From Kappaphycus alvarezii (Eukaryota; Rhodophyta; Florideophyceae; Gigartinales; Solieriaceae): 64,000 nucleotides of DNA. The DNA lies in contig NADL03000683.1 in NCBI GenBank assembly GCA_002205965.3, positions 1,364,001-1,428,000 of the forward strand, written 5' to 3'. The stretch's first letter is position 1, and every line of letters begins with the position of its first letter. Position numbers and translations under genes: made by a program. The notes beneath the pieces are model-generated. The model saw only the letters and a list, made by a program, of their open reading frames with translations, did no database searches and was not told the origin of the DNA. Positions 13,400-24,976 of this stretch are shown here, piece by piece.

Positions 13400-13640
13400 A
13401 TTAGTTACCAGGGGACCTCGGACGCTGCAGTTTTTACCCATGGATATGAGATAGGGTTCCCAGGACATCTCGGAAACCTTATGGTGTTCCCAGAATGTCT
13501 TGGGAATGTCACTAACATCCAAGGGCGTAGTATTTAGCAGGGTACGTCGGAAGCTGCATACTATACCGATAGATGTGCAAGACAGTTCCCAGGACATCCT
13601 GGGAAACTTCATGGTGTTTCTAGGATGCCGTGGAAATTTC
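13400..13640 (-). repeat. Imperfect tandem duplication of about 120 bp
   Basis: Two diverged copies (about 13410-13516 and 13545-13640) share the blocks GTTCCCAGGACATC and TGGTGTT with matching spacing. A TTATTATTATTATTA microsatellite lies just left (13386-13402). The copies sit between the two halves of the copia integrase. Confidence 0.6.
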
Positions 13641-13747
13641 AATGTACATTTTGGAGTGTAGTAAAGGTTAAAATAACAGCGGCCGACGCCATGTTTCCAT
13701 AGCCCCTACTTACTTCTACCTTTAGTCATATGCCAGATTGAATGATA

Positions 13748-14572
13748 TCACCGTATAGCTGCCCAACGGTCCACGCCAGTGGGAGAGACGCGCCGTCGAC
13801 TAATCTGCTCCTTTCTTATGAATAGGGCATTTAAGACGGCTGCAACATACTTCCAGCCACTGCAAGTCAGAATAGCTACTCTATGTGGTGCGGATACAAT
13901 CGTGCATGGAATTAGAAGGATTATACAACGATTTGGGACTACTTCTGAGTACGGCTTGCTGACTGTAGACTTGAAGGACTCATTAAACCTGTGCAGCAGC
14001 CCTGCCTTTCTGGAAGAAATCAAGAACTTATTTCGAGAACTTTTGCCATGGGTGTCATACTGCTACGCAAAGGACCCTGCATTCCTTTGGATAGGATCTC
14101 ATTTTATTAGAAGCGCTAGAGGAACTCAGCAACGCGATAATCTTGGGGCATGCTCTTTGAACTGGTACTATCTGTGGCCGTGCTGGAAATACAGGAGCTT
14201 CTTGCTTCTAATGAAGATGATGACTGTGAGTTAGGCAACCGCCTGCTTCAGCTCTTTTACATCCTGCAATATCGGCGAAATGCACGTCTGCAGGACCATA
14301 TCTACTGTAGATCCTGCAACATCGATGAAATCCATGTTTATAGGGCTCCCAACCTATGCACCATTCGCAATAGACCAACTCTATTCTGCCCCCTATATGA
14401 AAGATATACTCGGTTGATTCCCGAATTGTTCCAGATAGTAGTTACATCACATGAACTCACATCCAATAAAGACCGTCACCCACCACTGACAACAACTTAT
14501 CCACTACCTCCTTGGAAAGTTCCAGCTCCTCTGTGTGAGCAACTTGGTCATCAACGTGTCACAACTGCGTAA
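13748..14572 (+). pseudogene. Non-LTR-type reverse transcriptase fragment (palm)
   Basis: A plus-strand fragment of a reverse transcriptase unrelated to the copia copy around it. It begins with RSTPVGETRRRLI (family pattern RPI-VGE--RRL). It continues through a YFQPLQVRIATLCGADTIVH segment, then LLTVDLKDSLNLC (family: VD-KNAFN), a WVSYCY segment and GTQQRDNLGA at about 14130 (family: GVQQGDPLG). A frame change near 14150 leads to LLFELVLSVAVLEIQEL. The tail after about 14240 is less certain. It is nested in opposite orientation within the copia integrase. The same RT family leaves C-terminal tails at 24.4, 25.4, 47.5 and 54.5 kb. Confidence 0.75.
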
Positions 14573-15439
14573 AAGGTCTCTCTCTCTCCTCTAGCCACCT
14601 TCGAATGTTTTCGTGCTCTTTCGCTCTCCCGTAAGATCTTTCCCCGTGTAGGAGGCCAATAGACAGTATGTTGTGGTAGCTCGTGCCATGTACAGTTTCT
14701 TTCGACGAAAAATCTAAGACATTTTAATTGAAATTAAGTATCACAATGTACAGAAATGTACTTTTGTGCCACGACTACTCCTCCCGGTACTTTAATGCCC
14801 ATAACTCCGCTTAAACCCGTGCACTCCGGGATTTATGCATACAGCTGTAATCAGCCCGACTAGCTAGTTCCAACAGTATGAATTACATCCCCTTTACTGC
14901 AAAACACTTTTCAGTCCACTTTTTTTGATATCTATTTTAGTTAATACGGTGTTATATGTCCTCCAGACTTCCTCAACGCTCTCCAATGGGAGGAATTTAG
15001 CGGCACCGAACTTAGTATCTTTGTCAATGATATGGACAGCAGTATCCCCATGAAGGCTGACAAATCTAGACAAATAGTTCTGTTAAATACGATGTCCACC
15101 CCTGGCAAAACCACTCGGAAATGATCAGGGCCCTTTGAAAGGCGCTGGAATACATTACACCTCCTTTCGATGTCCTCAAGTTGTTTGAGAGTGTCACTAC
15201 TGCACTCTTCAGGGTAGCCTCGGCGAAGGACTGAGAAAAGCCTTTGAGGATCCTGGTGGTAAAAGTGCTTATATACTCTTCTTAATTCTTCACTGGTGTA
15301 TGTGATCTCATTTTGTCCCAAAAGATGTAGAGGTTCCCTTTTGTTCGTACTCAAGGTATTTCGCACTTTCCAATGCCACCAGATAATTTTTTATCCGACA
15401 CGTCCACAGTTGCCCCAAAGTAATCAAGTAATTCCAATG

Positions 15440-17212
15440 CTATGAGTAGTGGGACATTAGCGTCAGCCACTTAGAATTCAAATAAGAGGAACGACGATTC
15501 CCCAAGAGGTATGCAAATTTCGATGAGTCCAACACCAACAAAGCGTTGCCCACCAAAATTCTAATAGCGCTTACTGCCTTTTCCTCTCTTTGGCGAGAGT
15601 GGCAGTCCCTCTGGTTGCTATAGGCCATCGCTTGTTTCTTTCCAATGACAGAGCATTGCACGCCTGTGTCCACGAATTTATCGTGAAAATGGCCTTCCTC
15701 CTGTGCTTGAAATATATCCCATTCAAAGTTTTCATCGTCACAGATTGTCTCAACGGAATCCCGGGGCATCCCCTCCTGTCCTACATTGTACAGTCCGCTG
15801 TATAGCGTGGCAATATCATCTGCGCATTCGTTCTCACTAGGTACTAGTTCGGTAAGCTTGATTATCCCCTGTGGATCCTCGGACACCGTGTTGAGATGGA
15901 TTTCCAGTTCCACATTTGACAAAAGGTTCTCAAATATCTCCCTGTAGCTGTGCCCTAACCATTCTAGTGAACCATCGGTGGTTTGGTCGGCTTCCTCAAA
16001 GTCTAGTTGGTAACAAAGTTCGGCGAGGACTAGATGCGTCCGATAAGTGGGGCTTGAGTTCTTCTTAGCGTAGTACTCGAGCTTGATGGCAGCGGCTCTA
16101 GCGACATTCATGGGTTTGTTGCAATGCTTGACCAGATGATCCTCGTCACCACAGTCAAAGCACCCTGTGATTGAGAGTGACTCGAACTTGGCGATTCTGT
16201 AATTTGTGCCTAAAAGCTTTTCCATGTTCTGTTTTTGGAAGAGCATTGTCGACGGATTAGACCATATCTCCCCTGGCCAGAGAACAGGATGCAGGGGACA
16301 TTGTTATCGTGTGAAAGCTTCGGACCCCGTCCGCGGGAGAATATTTCATCTCTCAGCCCAGCGAACTCCGCCTCCGTGCTCAGTTGCAGCTGTGATTCAA
16401 GCTCCCCATGCAGTTGCTGGAAGTTGAGCCCATTTGTAGGAACCATCGAGAGTGGTTCAATTGCCCAGGAGTAACTTGAAACGGCGGAGGATAGGAATTC
16501 TACCTTGTGCGCGTCGCCCTGGTGAGACCTCGGGCCTGCCGAGACAATTTATTTATCCACTTATATACTCGTTCCAACGCCGACGTCATGTCCATACCAT
16601 CGGACACAAACTTGGACATCCGAAGCGATTTGAGGTAATTCTTGACCTTATTCTGTCGGGTGTGCGAGTTGTACTCTCGCTCCACAATGCCTACAGCTTG
16701 CTGAAAGGAAGTTGCATATCCAACGACAATATCAAGGTAATACCGCTTGGCATCCCTCGAAAGCAGCTTGTGCAAGAATTGGAGCTTTTGGGAGGGGAGA
16801 GACTGTAGTGCCTTGAGACCTGCGAGTACTCGTCGACATATTCCTGCCAACATTCACTGGTGTCTCCGGAGAATTTTTTCTCATTATTTCTGAGGCGCAT
16901 AGCCACATTATGAGCTAGCTTGTCGAACGTCGTACCCTGTTGTTGTTTGTTGTTTGGTGCCGCGGCAGGCGGAGGTTGCGGTGCAGCAGCTGGGTTACGC
17001 CTTCCAGCTGCAACAATCTCCTTTACAATCTTGACTGCAGCGGTCCTATCCTCGCTGTCCTCGTAAACATAATTCGCAAGGGTCATCATCATACGTCTCG
17101 ACGAATATTGTTGCATTTTTGCGCCCCTCATGTCCAGAAAATCTCGCAATTTCGAACGAAGCGCTGGGAGAGAGCAGAGTTCCGTTCCGACCAATAAAGA
17201 AGGTTTGAACAT
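15440..17212 (-). pseudogene. Copia gag and protease region
   Basis: The capsid-like gag occupies 16500-17212 in two frames, with an Ala/Pro/Gln-rich segment and WQEYVDEY. Near 16160 there is a retroviral-type zinc knuckle, CFDCGDEDHLVKHC (CX2CX4HX4C), which binds the RNA genome. Downstream, at about 15630-15680, the sequence FVDTGVQCSVIGKKQA is the copia aspartic protease active site (D-T/S-G). ILVGNALLVLDSS follows where the family has a flap region. The 15440-16246 frame is the longest intact piece of the element (268 codons). 17213-17967 between the gag frames and the LTR shows no further domain. Confidence 0.8.
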
Positions 17213-17967
17213 ATCAGCGACAGCACGCAGTAGAGCAGCTCCAACTATTGTTTCATTACCTTACAACAATCGAATTCTGGTTATGAAACCCCTGACAGTA
17301 TCATTTAGGCCATCAGGAGGTACGTACTCTATAAATACGCAGCTTTGTTACCACCAGAAGCTTGAGGGTTGCGAGCACTGCTAGCACCATTTCCAATCGT
17401 TGAAGACATTCTTCGTAGGCTTTGTTTGAAACCTCTCCCTTTTTCCGTTTCCAGGCCTTTTCGTTTGTTCCGTTTCTTGTTTCTAGAATCTAAATATCAG
17501 AAGTGCCCTATAGTGGTTTCTCAAGGCCTGCTTGCTACATAATATCACACCACGTAAAGATAGGCCGTCACGAAGAGATACAAGCTTTGTCTTCTAACCC
17601 GATGGCGGGGTTGTTAGGCTCCGGAGCCCACGGCCCTGACAGCCGGCACCGTTTTTTCGCAATGGGTGATCTCTCCATGTGTAAGCGACTTTGAGGGGCC
17701 GGGTATTCCTAGACAGCCCTGTCTGTCGGGACAAGGGTATGGGCTGGAAGCAGTAATTCATACCCTCACGATCCGATGCCTACCCGTTCACCCCAATCCA
17801 TTGTTTCAAGTAACCACCTGCTCCCTTTAGAGGAGGCTTCCCTGTCGGTACGGAGCGAAGAGACCAAAAAAACCACAAGCAGAGCCTCTGAAAGCAGATA
17901 ACTGAAAACAACCCAAAATTTAGGGCTTTGTCAATTCAAAGTAGACAAAACCAGGCAGATTCGCGAA

Positions 17968-18272
17968 TGTGGCTCAACTGGTGTGTCTGAAAGGTAAACA
18001 AACACACACACCAACGGCCGTTGTGTACACCCCGAATCACGACCTCGACGACCGAGGCAGGTGCGACATTTTGGCGCTGTTTTGATGCAATTGCAAACTT
18101 TTACTATCAAATCTGCTTTTTCCACCACGCCGTTGCTCGGGCCTGCTGCGGGTTAAATAGAAAAGCAAAAAAACCAAAAACGTAAAAGAAGATTATTTAG
18201 GAGGATAAATCTAAAGGTAACTTGCGGGCTACACCAGTGTGCATCCTGCACACCGAGTGTCCAATGGGGTTT
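17968..18272 (-). repeat. Copia 5' LTR, outer edge diverged
   Basis: It matches the left LTR from GTTGAGCCACA (inner edge, minus strand) to the block TGTGCAGGATGCACA at 18238-18252 and on to CAAACCCCATTGG. Beyond that the first 20 or so bases of the LTR are missing or unrecognisable and a TACTG-type repeat begins at 18286. The inner edge is followed by CCTGGTTTTGTC-like sequence; no convincing primer-binding site was identified. Confidence 0.8.
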
Positions 18273-19917
18273 GTTGTTCAATTTTACAATGTACTGTACT
18301 ATATTTTCTTAGGGTGAACAACACAGCGTGGTCTTCAAAATGTCTGTATAGTGTCTTGCGTACCGAGTAGAGAGCAAGTTCAAGACAAGAATCATCAGCC
18401 ATCACACAGAAGAAGGAATCACTTGTTCCTGTCGCAAAAAGGGAAGCCAACCCGTCGAACACAACGGTCAGTGGTTGTGTCATATATTGAAGGCTCAGCT
18501 TGTAAGGCTTACAAGCCGTTGCGTTCCACCAGCAACTTGGCTTCTTGATACACGGTCCGTACCTTTCGACTGTGGTACTACAGATAGGTTTCGGTTTCGG
18601 TTTATTATCAGGATAAATAAATGAATTGCTAAAAAGCACTTGCAATTATCCGAATTTCAAATATGCGTTAATGGCAGAATTACTCTCATTGAAGCACTTC
18701 GCATACCGTATGTTCAACAGTAGTGGTGTTAAATCTTCACGAGTTGTACAGTATTGCAATGAAGCGTGCGGAGGGTTTAACAATAGTATTGTACTGCACA
18801 GTTGTGAATTGATACGCTCACAATTACAGCAATGATCCAGATCACGGACATGTCGCATCTATATTGAAGGAGGCCCACTGCCAAATCATATGATAAGCAA
18901 ACCACGCAGTCTGAACGGGCATGACTTAACACATGACTAAATTCAAGCAAGCAAAGGCGAGCTCAAAGCAAATGAAGCCAAGCAAAGGCTTGAGTGCAAA
19001 CCCGTGGGACTGAGGATGCAGAGCGAAGGAATGCGGCAAATACGAATAAGGCAGGCGTAGCAAATGGAATCCGACACGGACTACTTAGAAATACAGAGAG
19101 ACGCAATGTACAGCACGATAGAGAGCTGCAATAGCCTAGGAAAACGATATGGAACGCATAAGGCAAGGTAATGGCTAGCGTGCAAGGTCAAAGGACGACC
19201 ATGGCAGAATTCAAGCACGAGCGATGCAAGGTCATAGGACAATCGCGGCAAAATGGCGAGCATAAGCATTACAAAGGCAAAGAACGGAATGCAGACCAGG
19301 ACAATGCAAAGCAACTGCAGCATGGCAAAGAGCAAGCGTAACGATGGCGAGAGCGATGAAGCGTAGCATCTATATAAAGGTTCGAATAGCGGTTGACCAA
19401 AAGCAACAGCGGGGCAGCACGCAGGCTACTATACTTGTGCCAAATCATCTTGCCTTGCACGCTCAACATTCCATTGAGATTCACTCCTCAAACTGCACCC
19501 AGTAAGCACGCATTACAGCAAACACCAAACCAATTGTGGTCCAATCTACTGTACAACAGCACATTAGGGAAGGATACTGTAGTTGTCAGCCTTCGTAATG
19601 GTAATTCGTTACACATAGACATATGTACTGTACCGTGCGTAGGTGCAACATGCAAATTCCTGAATACCCACTAGGTCTCCACTTCAGCTATTAAGTAAAT
19701 GCGGAACTACTGTCCCACTTCCCAAAAGAACCATTCCCACCAATTCGATCTGCACACAAGAAATTGATTGCTGTAATATGTAATGGTTCCTCGACATTGG
19801 AATACAGGCATTTTTTAAAAAGGTCATGTCCAACGCGGCATGCCTGCTCGCCGGCATTGAGCCGGCTCTGTAAGGAAGGTCATGTACTGTACTGTATTGT
19901 TACCCATCAGCGACGAC
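18273..19917. other. Intergenic, low-complexity GCAA-rich tract
   Basis: No coding domain is recognised. 18930-19370 is unusual: on the plus strand it is depleted in pyrimidines and dominated by irregularly spaced GCAA, GCAAAG, GCAAGG and GCGA words. TACTG-type motifs occur at 18286-18300 and 19884-19897. The rest is unremarkable. Confidence 0.5.
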
Positions 19918-19995
19918 TTATTCCACATAACGCATTAGCCGCGTGGATATAACCGACCACATCTTCCATGCATTAAATAACCCAAAAATTTCCCC
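19918..19995. repeat. 78-bp dispersed repeat, copy A
   Basis: It begins TTATTCCACA and ends AAATTTCCCC. It is nearly identical (one substitution and one base missing) to the copy at 24898-24976, in the same orientation about 5 kb away. No target duplication is visible around this copy. It includes TAGCCGCGTGGA, which partly resembles an RNA polymerase III A box, but no B box is seen. Confidence 0.75.
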
Positions 19996-20059
19996 TTTTT
20001 TAAAAAACCAATGCATAAACATAAGGTGACAATTTACTGAAGAACTCACTCTGATTGAG

Positions 20060-21310
20060 TTCCTTCATCGAATGGGTAGTATGCCGTGGTACGGGACCGA
20101 AGCTGGACTTCCATACGCCTCCTCCGCTTGTTGCGGTATTTCACCTGTGCTCTGGCGCGCTTCAAGGCGGTCTACCCACCAATCTTGTCCAGGCGATTTT
20201 AGCCTTGGCCCGTAACGCGTGCCACCCGACATGCATATTCGTTGACCCAAAAAGAAACGAAAAATAGCCCCGTACAACTTCTCGTTCCATAGATGTTTGT
20301 GCCATAAAACCCCCAGAGGCTGCATAAACGAACAAAATAATTCTCAACAATAATCCGGTCACTTGATGCAGACTCATTAAAACTCAGCTCATCCTGGTCA
20401 GATCGCAACTGTGTGGTTTTTTCTTGGGATGCACCACCCTGATGGACTCCATTGCACCCTGGTAACCCTTATCCGCCAAGTTAGCCCAACAGTTTTCGAA
20501 AGCAGAGCCACCAATTCCATCATCTGTTCAGAAATCTGGCTTTCAGTTTTCTCAAGCTGATCTTCATGCCACCCTAAATTCTGATGGAAGATGTCAATAT
20601 CCGAAAGAGACCCGGGGTAAGGCCTCGTACAACTAATCGCAATATTAATAAGGAGGATAAAAACCTCGACCTACAAGCCATATAACTTGATTTTACCTGA
20701 AAAGTACTTCCTTCCTTCTTAAATATTTCCACTGGGTGGTTACAGTGCTGAAACGTAACATCGGTTGCGTAACGCGCATACGGGTAGTTCTTGAACTGCT
20801 TTTTGCTCTTTCGTAACTTGTCAACAGTCCAGTGCGTGGAAAGGTCACTGAAAAAAAAACCATATACTTCCTCCGAGAGCAAAAAAATAAAAGAAGAAAC
20901 CGTACGCTCGAATTGGGCACTTATGCCAAATGTCTCTCAACGAAGTCCAATGCACCTCCGTGCTTCACCAACGTGAGTTTCATGAATAGAACGTCTTTGT
21001 CAGTGAACTGTAATCGGCGACCTCTCCTAACGTTGTAGTTTGTCGACACAAAGCCGAAGAAAGTAGTCCATATAGATAAAAATTCTTGAGCCGTAAAATT
21101 GGTCATTTTGAGGATCTTCTGCGACCCCCCAGCACTGTAAAAAGACTCGAAGTATGGGGCATAACTGTTGGTCTCTTCATCAGAGTCTGGGTTGTCTCTG
21201 GTGGTATTTTTCGCATCAAACTCGGCGCACCGCTCCTCAGCGGCCTCAGCGCGGTGTGCCAGACCCCTGGTTGTCTGGGAGCTAGTGAGTTTGGTTGATG
21301 ATTGCGGCAT
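20060..21310 (-). pseudogene. PIF/Harbinger (DDE_4-type) transposase
   Basis: A minus-strand nuclease of a PIF/Harbinger DNA transposon. An intact N-terminal frame starts at ATG 21310 and runs 129 codons, with ILKMTNFTAQEFLSIW and the FMKLTLVKHGGALDFVER helix typical of the family. In the next frame TVDKLRKSKKQFKNYPYARY leads into ATDVTFQ, which carries the first catalytic Asp. LADKGYQGA near 20470 carries the second Asp. The third acidic residue is in a VENYF-RLCSLWG segment near 20330, followed by NMHVGWHALRAK. The catalytic residues are therefore present in DNA, but at least four shifts separate them. No Myb partner ORF is seen beside this copy, unlike the two copies at 31-37 kb. Confidence 0.85.
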
Positions 21311-21863
21311 TTATTTGGCCTACTTTTGCGTTATTTCGGCGGCCTTGGAGTTGGGATTGAGTAGGCCGAGACTATGCCGGTAACCGTGCGTGGTGCAAGT
21401 GTGGAAGGGTACGCTGTCGATGGGGAAGTGGGAGAGACGGGGATTGAGAATCTTTCTGGTGGTGGTGGTGGTGTCATCGTCTTTTTTGTTGTCCATTTTA
21501 CCTGGGTTCTGTAATTTTATCCACGCGCAATGACAGGGAGATGCATGTATTTCACATGAAGTACCGTGTATCTGAAAAGACGGCCCAAATTCGAAATGGA
21601 CTTGGTTTCTGTGCAGTTACTTAGTCATAAGGTTTTTATTAGTTTATTTTGATATGGTAGCATATCTGTAATGCCAAGATTAGGATAGGACCCAAACTTG
21701 ATCACGAGTTCGTCGTTATTAATTTTTGCCCGGAATCGCTCAGAAGACTAATAAAAGACACTATTTACTACTGTGTCGGAATTTGGTGACTATTGGATAA
21801 AAAGTTTCACAGAAACAAATTCTAGAAGTTGGTCTATATGGAGCTCCAAAAGTAGTCAAAAAA
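21311..21863. other. Intergenic, no gene
   Basis: Sequence upstream of the Harbinger transposase. It contains a short GGT microsatellite at about 21459-21473 and no recognisable domain. The AT-rich second half leads into the PiggyBac-like element. Confidence 0.5.
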
Positions 21864-24243
21864 CCTTAGGGTAACTATACTATCATAACGATTGAAAAAA
21901 AATCCAGATCCTTTTTTTGTTTATTTCCTACAGATTTCCTACAGATTATTTTAGGCACCTCAACAACCCCTTCGACCTTTCGAACGGAATGTTATGACGA
22001 AGAAACTATGCTGTGAGATCTCTTACGGGTCTTATTCCTGTCAGAATACGACTTTACTCGTCAGGAATGAGAGATCTGCACTTCTGCGAGTCAGTCGTCT
22101 AGAAGCGGCAGAATCAGATACTGCAGGGCCTTCCTCGTTTGACTGAGTAGAACCTCCATCTATAATTCCCGACCTGAATGGCATCGCCGATCAATCAGAT
22201 TCATTCCCACTTGTACTTCTGGAGTTAGCTTTGAGCTGTGGGACAGGAATGACTCTTGGAGACATATCTTTCGTGAAGTGCCAGATGTTCCAACAGCTCT
22301 TCCTCAGTTCAGGATAGATTCAAACCCAGAGATTAACGGAGCAAATAGAAAATTTATAAGAAGATTTATGACCTCTTGATTCCGTATCAGACCTTTTCAA
22401 TCCGCATAAACCGCAATGCAATGTTGTACCTAGTTGTTTAGGTGAATAGTCTCGACCAGAGAGGCGCAAAACAAGGCCATCCTGCGAATCGAAGTACTTT
22501 AAGCGGTTGCGTTTCCTGTTACGTGCCATGGAAATCAACCTTGATTTCTCTCGTTTTGTTATAGCCTCTCCTGCTCCCACTGACTCTCTATATGGAGAGT
22601 CTTTGACGACAAAAGAATTCAGTTTTGTTGCGTATGAGAGCAGTTCAAGAGATGCGTTGTACATGAAGTCGGCGGTAGCTTGCACCTTGTTCAATAGATT
22701 TCGGTAGTTATCAAAGATCGGAAAACTGCCTCTGTTTCGAGTAAATAATCTCTTTCGTGCATCCTCTATTCCATAAGGGCACTGCTGATTACTGTCTTTA
22801 TCATCTGGGACACAAGCTTTTGCTCCCACTGAAAGTGAGATGTAGAGCATCCGATCATAGCTCTTCGCTGTGTAGCACCATCTACCCCTGCCTTGGTCTT
22901 GGGATAAAGCTCCGAGAAGCATGTTTGAATAACTTCAGAGGGAACAAGGGGCCAACTTGTTTAACTCTATTCCCATAATGCTCCAAAACTGGTGTCTTCG
23001 TATCACGTTCACCTGAGACTCACAGCGTCTTCTAAATCTAAGCGCCAGTACCACCCAAAAAGTGCATCTGCAATGGCATCCGCTGAATGCTCTTCTTTGT
23101 CGGCCTTTCTGTAGCATAGCGTTATCACTTGGTTATCAAACGATCGTGTTCCAAATAGATCATCATCTAGCGTTGCAAATATGGAGTGGCGTGAAGAAAC
23201 CTTCCTGGTTTCTCGAAATGCAATTGATCAAACTCAGAGAGTTGCCTCATTTGATCTCTCTGAGTGTTCCAACTTGTTGAGCCGTCTCTACCCTTCCCGT
23301 AGGAGAGTAAGCCAAAACATGGTCAGCAATAAACCTCACCTTTTCTATCGGTGGCGGAATAAAGCCACTCTGGCGCATGATTTGAATTGTCTTCTCAAAT
23401 CTTAGTACCAGTAGTGTGTGGTAAAAGAAGAACGGCAACATAGCTATACATGTCCGAAGTCGAAACCTATGTATCATGATTTTTAGCTTAGAGTACTCGT
23501 TTAACCATACTGCGAGCTGTTTCAACAAACCATTAGCCATGAGCACCACGAATCCGCATCGCGTCGGAATGATCCCCCTAACATTGCATTCTAACATCAT
23601 CTTTTCCACATTTTTATGGCAGAAACTCCTCGCACGTCTTTGTAATACTGAATCTGCCAACTCCTTTTCCATCATTACGTCTGAACAATCCTTGCTAACT
23701 AAAGTCCACCCTTGAGTTGGGTCAATACCAGACGCTCTGCGTCTTCCTCGACCTCTTTTTCTCCAACTCCCTCTTCCCTTCAGTAGATCTTGATACTCGT
23801 CTACGCGTCCTTCCTCTCCCTAATGTTGTACCACGACCTCGACTTGGGTGCTCTCGTGATATGTCGCGTTGAGGCTCATCCAACACTTCCACGTTGTACT
23901 GAGACACTGTTATAGGCCCCAGATCGATTCTGAGTCGCATTAGTTTTGTTGTCGTCAAGTTGAGTTGCAAAGAATCCATGTTTGACGTTGGTGAGGCCTG
24001 GAGAAAGAGACATGCGTAGCAACTAGTCCAATTTTTACAAATGAACTCCAGGCGAATTCCATAGACCTTCCATATCATGAATCGGGTGTCTAATGGACAC
24101 TTTTGCTTTTCGTTTGGCCACACTGCGCGATCCAAAGTAGGCCTAATTTTAATTGTTAGGATAAGTATACTTATCCTAATGCGTGTAACGGTCGTTTTCG
24201 AAAAAGGTGAAAAACGCACTAGGATTACTATAGTTATCCTATA
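21864..24243 (-). mobile_element. PiggyBac-like DNA transposon
   Basis: A 2.4-kb unit bounded by related inverted ends. The left end CCTTAGGGTAACTATA (21864-21879) matches the reverse complement of the right end TATAGTTATCCTAT (24229-24242), giving a shared TAGGRTAACTATA. A single transposase relic on the minus strand fills it. No clear TTAA target duplication is seen, which the family would normally leave. The end assignment is therefore an inference from the inverted match and the transposase position. Confidence 0.55.
22150..24060 (-). pseudogene. PiggyBac-like transposase
   Basis: The C-terminal 200-codon frame (22320-22922) ends with a cysteine-rich tail, LHCGLCGLKRSDTESRGHK then SYKFSICSVNLWV, and after an interruption SCWNIWH. 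This is the CXXC / SYKC-VC-V-L / W-IWH zinc-binding terminus common to PiggyBac-derived transposases. Upstream frames include VEKMMLECNVRGIIPTRCGF and NPYRNLLNKVQATADFMYN-like segments from the catalytic region. Several frame changes and stops occur (about 22930, 23240, 23700). An Arg-rich, Ser-rich N-terminal part lies near 23720-23860. The call rests mostly on the C-terminal tail. Confidence 0.6.
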
Positions 24244-24267
24244 AAACATTAGGGATATACCTCTAAT
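24156..24267. repeat. Three consecutive palindromes at the element edge
   Basis: 24156-24179 is a perfect 24-bp palindrome with half-site TTAGGATAAGTA. 24221-24240 is a 20-bp near-palindrome with half-site AGGATTACTA. 24248-24267 is another 20-bp near-palindrome with half-site ATTAGGGATA. The middle one overlaps the proposed right terminal repeat of the PiggyBac-like element. They may be transposase-binding sites or footprints of related insertions. Confidence 0.65.
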
Positions 24268-24394
24268 AGGACGGTTCTTTGGTAGTTGTAATGTGTTTTT
24301 CTATTTACTTTTATGAAACTGAAAATGTTTTTTTTAATATTTTTTTTAATTATTCTCGTATTTCAGTAACAATTGTGTTAAAGGTCTAATGTAA

Positions 24395-24763
24395 TTAACC
24401 TAAAAGTAGGTTGAATAGGGTGGCTAAACTCTGTGCGGTGTAGGGCACGACATATAGTATTACAGACGCGACACACGTGGACGAAGTCGAATATGTAAGC
24501 TGCTGATAAAGCCGAGTCTTCACTCCCGTTGAGCATCCGCTATGGGTTACGACAGCGGCCGCGTATTCGTCGATTACCTTCGACGTCGTCGCAGATGGCG
24601 ATCCAAGCGAGTCGAAGGCTAACGGCACAAACCTCCATCCCAATTCTGATCGTCCTGGGAGGGCTTCACCGGGGATGGCTGCTCCTGTGCTGGCCAGCTC
24701 CCTATTTTTCTTAAGAAGAGTGCAATTTGCTACATGTGACGCAATGGAGGTCTGCCCTTCCAA
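24395..24763 (-). pseudogene. Non-LTR RT C-terminal tail, copy 1
   Basis: A 122-codon frame carrying LGWRFVPLAFDSLGSPS, then TGVKTRLYQQLTYS and a hydrophobic end. This is the C-terminal domain of the non-LTR-type RT protein family seen elsewhere in the window (54467-55675 has the same LGWNFVPLAFDSLGSPS). Only the 3' end of the element remains, as expected of 5'-truncated target-primed insertions. It lies in the same orientation as the next copy. Confidence 0.7.
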
Positions 24764-24897
24764 AAATTGATACCGTTCTGTTACGTCCGCTATGATTAAC
24801 CCCCAGTGGCCCCTTTTGGAAAAATGACCATTTTTCCGAATAGTATGAAACTATCCAAACGGCCGTAGTATCGTGAACTTGTAAGCACCACAGTGAC

Positions 24898-24976
24898 TTA
24901 TTCCACAGAACGCATTAGCCGCGTGGATATAACCGACCACATCTTCCATGCATTAAAATAACCCAAAAATTTCCCC
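24898..24976. mobile_element. 79-bp insertion with 8-bp target duplication, copy B
   Basis: The sequence from TTATTCCACA to AAATTTCCCC is flanked directly by ACAGTGAC on the left (24890-24897) and ACAGTGAC on the right (24977-24984). The duplication may be read as 8 to 10 bp. A near-identical 78-bp copy lies at 19918-19995. There are no terminal inverted repeats and no coding capacity, so it must move in trans if it is mobile. A short SINE or a cryptic hAT-derived MITE are possible; 8-bp duplications are typical of hAT. Confidence 0.65.

Larger units (their letters stand above)
12620..15366 (-). pseudogene. Copia integrase region, interrupted
   Basis: Integrase inserts the cDNA into host DNA. 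The N-terminal part (14941-15366) reads HLLGQNEITYTSEELRRVYKH and continues into FRVVLPGVDIVFNRTICLDL, the start of the core. The C-terminal part (12620-13030) reads GIENRNAIGVGEMYNSYL, with LEIAVKALNDTEGPNGLVP further on, typical of the copia integrase second half. Between the two halves lie a tandem duplication (13.4-13.6 kb) and an opposite-strand RT fragment (13748-14572), so the integrase core has been split by insertion. 14573-14940 carries no recognised coding sequence. Confidence 0.75.
10444..18272 (-). mobile_element. Ty1/copia LTR retrotransposon, degenerate
   Basis: A 7.8-kb minus-strand element with related LTRs at both ends (10444-10764 and 17968-18272). Between them, reading leftward, are gag with a CCHC knuckle, aspartic protease, integrase, reverse transcriptase and RNase H. 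Integrase before RT is the defining order of Ty1/copia. A purine-rich tract ending GCTGGGAG, directly inside the left LTR at about 10765-10785 (minus strand), is a good polypurine tract. The coding region is broken by many shifts and by a plus-strand RT fragment nested at about 13.7-14.6 kb. The right LTR is truncated or diverged at its outer edge, so no target duplication can be read. A solo LTR of the same family lies at 45905-46222. Confidence 0.9.

Noticed and set aside
13386..13640. Possible CRISPR-like repeat array
   Set aside because: Only two imperfect copies of a long unit with no spacers, in eukaryotic DNA within a retrotransposon.
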